Shown here piece after piece: positions 63,005 to 64,000 of a stretch of 64,000 nt of DNA. The notes below the pieces were generated by a model. That model was not told the origin of the DNA. It did no database searches and saw only the letters and a list, made by a program, of their open reading frames with translations. Every line of letters begins with the position of its first letter. The stretch's first letter is position 1. Source of the stretch: Fructilactobacillus carniphilus (GTDB lineage Bacteria; Bacillota; Bacilli; Lactobacillales; Lactobacillaceae); contig NZ_CP097121.1 in the NCBI RefSeq assembly GCF_024029675.1, forward strand, positions 1,054,001 to 1,118,000, written 5' to 3'. A program made the position numbers and the translations under genes.

Positions 63005-63997
63005 CTATTTGATCTGGTTTTCGGTTTCGCCCGTTTCAATGGCATCCTGGAAATTTTGGAAACTAACCTTAATCATATCTTCCGTTGCCGGTTGGGTGTC
63101 ATAACCCATGTGGGGCGTAATAATCACGTTTGGGTAGTGTTTCATGAGGCTTAACAACTCTTGGTCTGGAATGTCATCCAGGCTATCAAATTGCTTGCCG
63201 TCAATCGCATTTTCGTCTGGGATTACATCGGCAGCATAGCCGGCAAGGTTCCCGTCTTCGAGCGCATCTGCGACCGCAGCTGTGTCCACTAATTCACCAC
63301 GAGCGGTGTTGACCAGCACGGCGTTACTCTTCATGTTCCCGATTTCAATAGCTCCAATCATCAAATCATTTTCGCCGGGGAAGTACGGAACGTGAAGTGA
63401 CACGATGTCTGACTGCATTAACAACTCGTTTAACGAGACAAAATCAACGTCCGGATTATCGTTTGGATGACGTTGAAACCCTAACACGTTGGCGCCGAGG
63501 TTGTGCCACAACTGCGCTTCGGCTGCACCCATGTGACCGACTCCGATAATTCCAACCGTCAAGTGATCAATTTCATTGGCAAAGTAATCTGGTTGCAGGA
63601 AGAAGTCCCCCTGGTTCGTGTTATCAGTTGCTGCCGTAACGTGCCGAGCCAGGTCTAATCCCATTGTCAACGCCAATTCAGCCACTGAGTATGGAGAATA
63701 ACTAGGTACCCGGGCTACCATGATGTCTCTGGCATTAGCAGCATCCAAATCGATGTTGTTGTAACCCACAAAGCGAGTAAAGCAGTATTTAATCCCCAGG
63801 TTTTTAAGGGCCGCTAATAATTCGGCATCCGCCGTAGTCGTTCCGTCAATTAAAACCCCAATCGAACCATCAGCAGTGTCCACGTTTGCTTCTGATAAAG
63901 GTTCCGTTAGTAAGTTCAATTCAAAGCGACCGTGATTCAAATCCTCGTACATGGGTTTTTCAAACTCACGGACGTTATAAACCGTAATTTTATCCAT
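63005..63997 (-). CDS. D-2-hydroxyacid dehydrogenase (D-lactate dehydrogenase-like)
   Basis: 330 residues. NAD-binding GVGHMGAAEAQL in the middle; catalytic residues in NTARGELVD (Arg), PDENAIDG (Glu region), and ITPHMGYDT (His). NIDLDAANARDI and SPYSVAELAL are close to D-lactate and D-hydroxyisocaproate dehydrogenases. It likely reduces a 2-oxoacid such as pyruvate with NADH. Complete, with its start 3 bases from the window edge, so the ribosome site cannot be seen. Confidence 0.9.
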   Translation of the reverse strand: MDKITVYNVREFEKPMYEDLNHGRFELNLLTEPLSEANVDTADGSIGVLIDGTTTADAELLAALKNLGIKYCFTRFVGYNNIDLDAANARDIMVARVPSYSPYSVAELALTMGLDLARHVTAATDNTNQGDFFLQPDYFANEIDHLTVGIIGVGHMGAAEAQLWHNLGANVLGFQRHPNDNPDVDFVSLNELLMQSDIVSLHVPYFPGENDLMIGAIEIGNMKSNAVLVNTARGELVDTAAVADALEDGNLAGYAADVIPDENAIDGKQFDSLDDIPDQELLSLMKHYPNVIITPHMGYDTQPATEDMIKVSFQNFQDAIETGETENQIK

Positions 63998-64000
63998 CTT

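Overview
The window comes from a low- to mid-GC Firmicute, most likely a member of the Lactobacillaceae. Several things point there: a cell-wall GH73 glucosaminidase with a long Q/T/A-rich linker, methionine genes controlled by methionine-type T-boxes, PyrR-type attenuation of pyrF-pyrE, a TPP riboswitch on a thiamine salvage operon, and many small permeases typical of lactic acid bacteria. The genus cannot be fixed from sequence alone. No tRNA, rRNA, CRISPR array, intact insertion sequence or prophage was found.

Layout. Positions 1-3.1 kb hold the N-terminal part of a secreted GH73 glucosaminidase and pyrF-pyrE behind a PyrR attenuator. A decayed MFS transporter follows. From about 4.2 to 24.5 kb lies a clearly AT-richer island encoding a type VIIb secretion system (T7SSb): EsaA, EsaB, EssB, EssC and the WXG100 protein EsxA, with no recognisable EssA. 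The island carries two effector modules. One (minus strand) is an LXG protein with a glycine-rich hydrophobic C-terminal segment and an 11-residue repeat tail, two small LXG-partner proteins, two DUF4176 proteins and polytopic membrane proteins likely to be its immunity factors. The other (plus strand) is a GHSLGG lipase resembling the staphylococcal reverse-architecture effector TslA, with a TilA-like membrane-anchored protein directly upstream and a small helical partner downstream. Around it, at 4.2-7.3 kb, is a graveyard of duplicated and broken immunity-type genes.

From 25 to 35 kb come a LOG-family protein, a basic amino acid antiporter, and a methionine block: metC-hom (minus), then metY-metA and metE-metF (plus), each transcription unit behind its own Met T-box. 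metE has lost its middle and is frameshifted, so the B12-independent methionine synthase step is probably not made by this locus. From 35 to 43 kb are three EamA/DMT exporters, an MMPL exporter with its TetR regulator, galE and a small acetyltransferase. From 43 to 50 kb are phosphoglucomutase, a CbbX/SpoVK-type AAA+ ATPase, proC, an MDR-type MFS exporter and a DUF2075 ATPase.

From 50 to 53 kb lies the TPP-riboswitch-controlled tenA-thiD-thiE-thiM operon. The last 10 kb hold a histidine phosphatase with a YfhO-family membrane protein, an HdeD-like protein, an NmrA-type reductase, a GABA/glutamate-type permease, an alkyltransferase-like protein lacking the active-site cysteine, a PTPS-related large membrane protein, a nitroreductase and a D-2-hydroxyacid dehydrogenase. 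The most interesting part is the T7SS island: two different toxin architectures, expanded and recombining immunity genes, an unusual gene order and an in-frame repeat tail on the LXG toxin.
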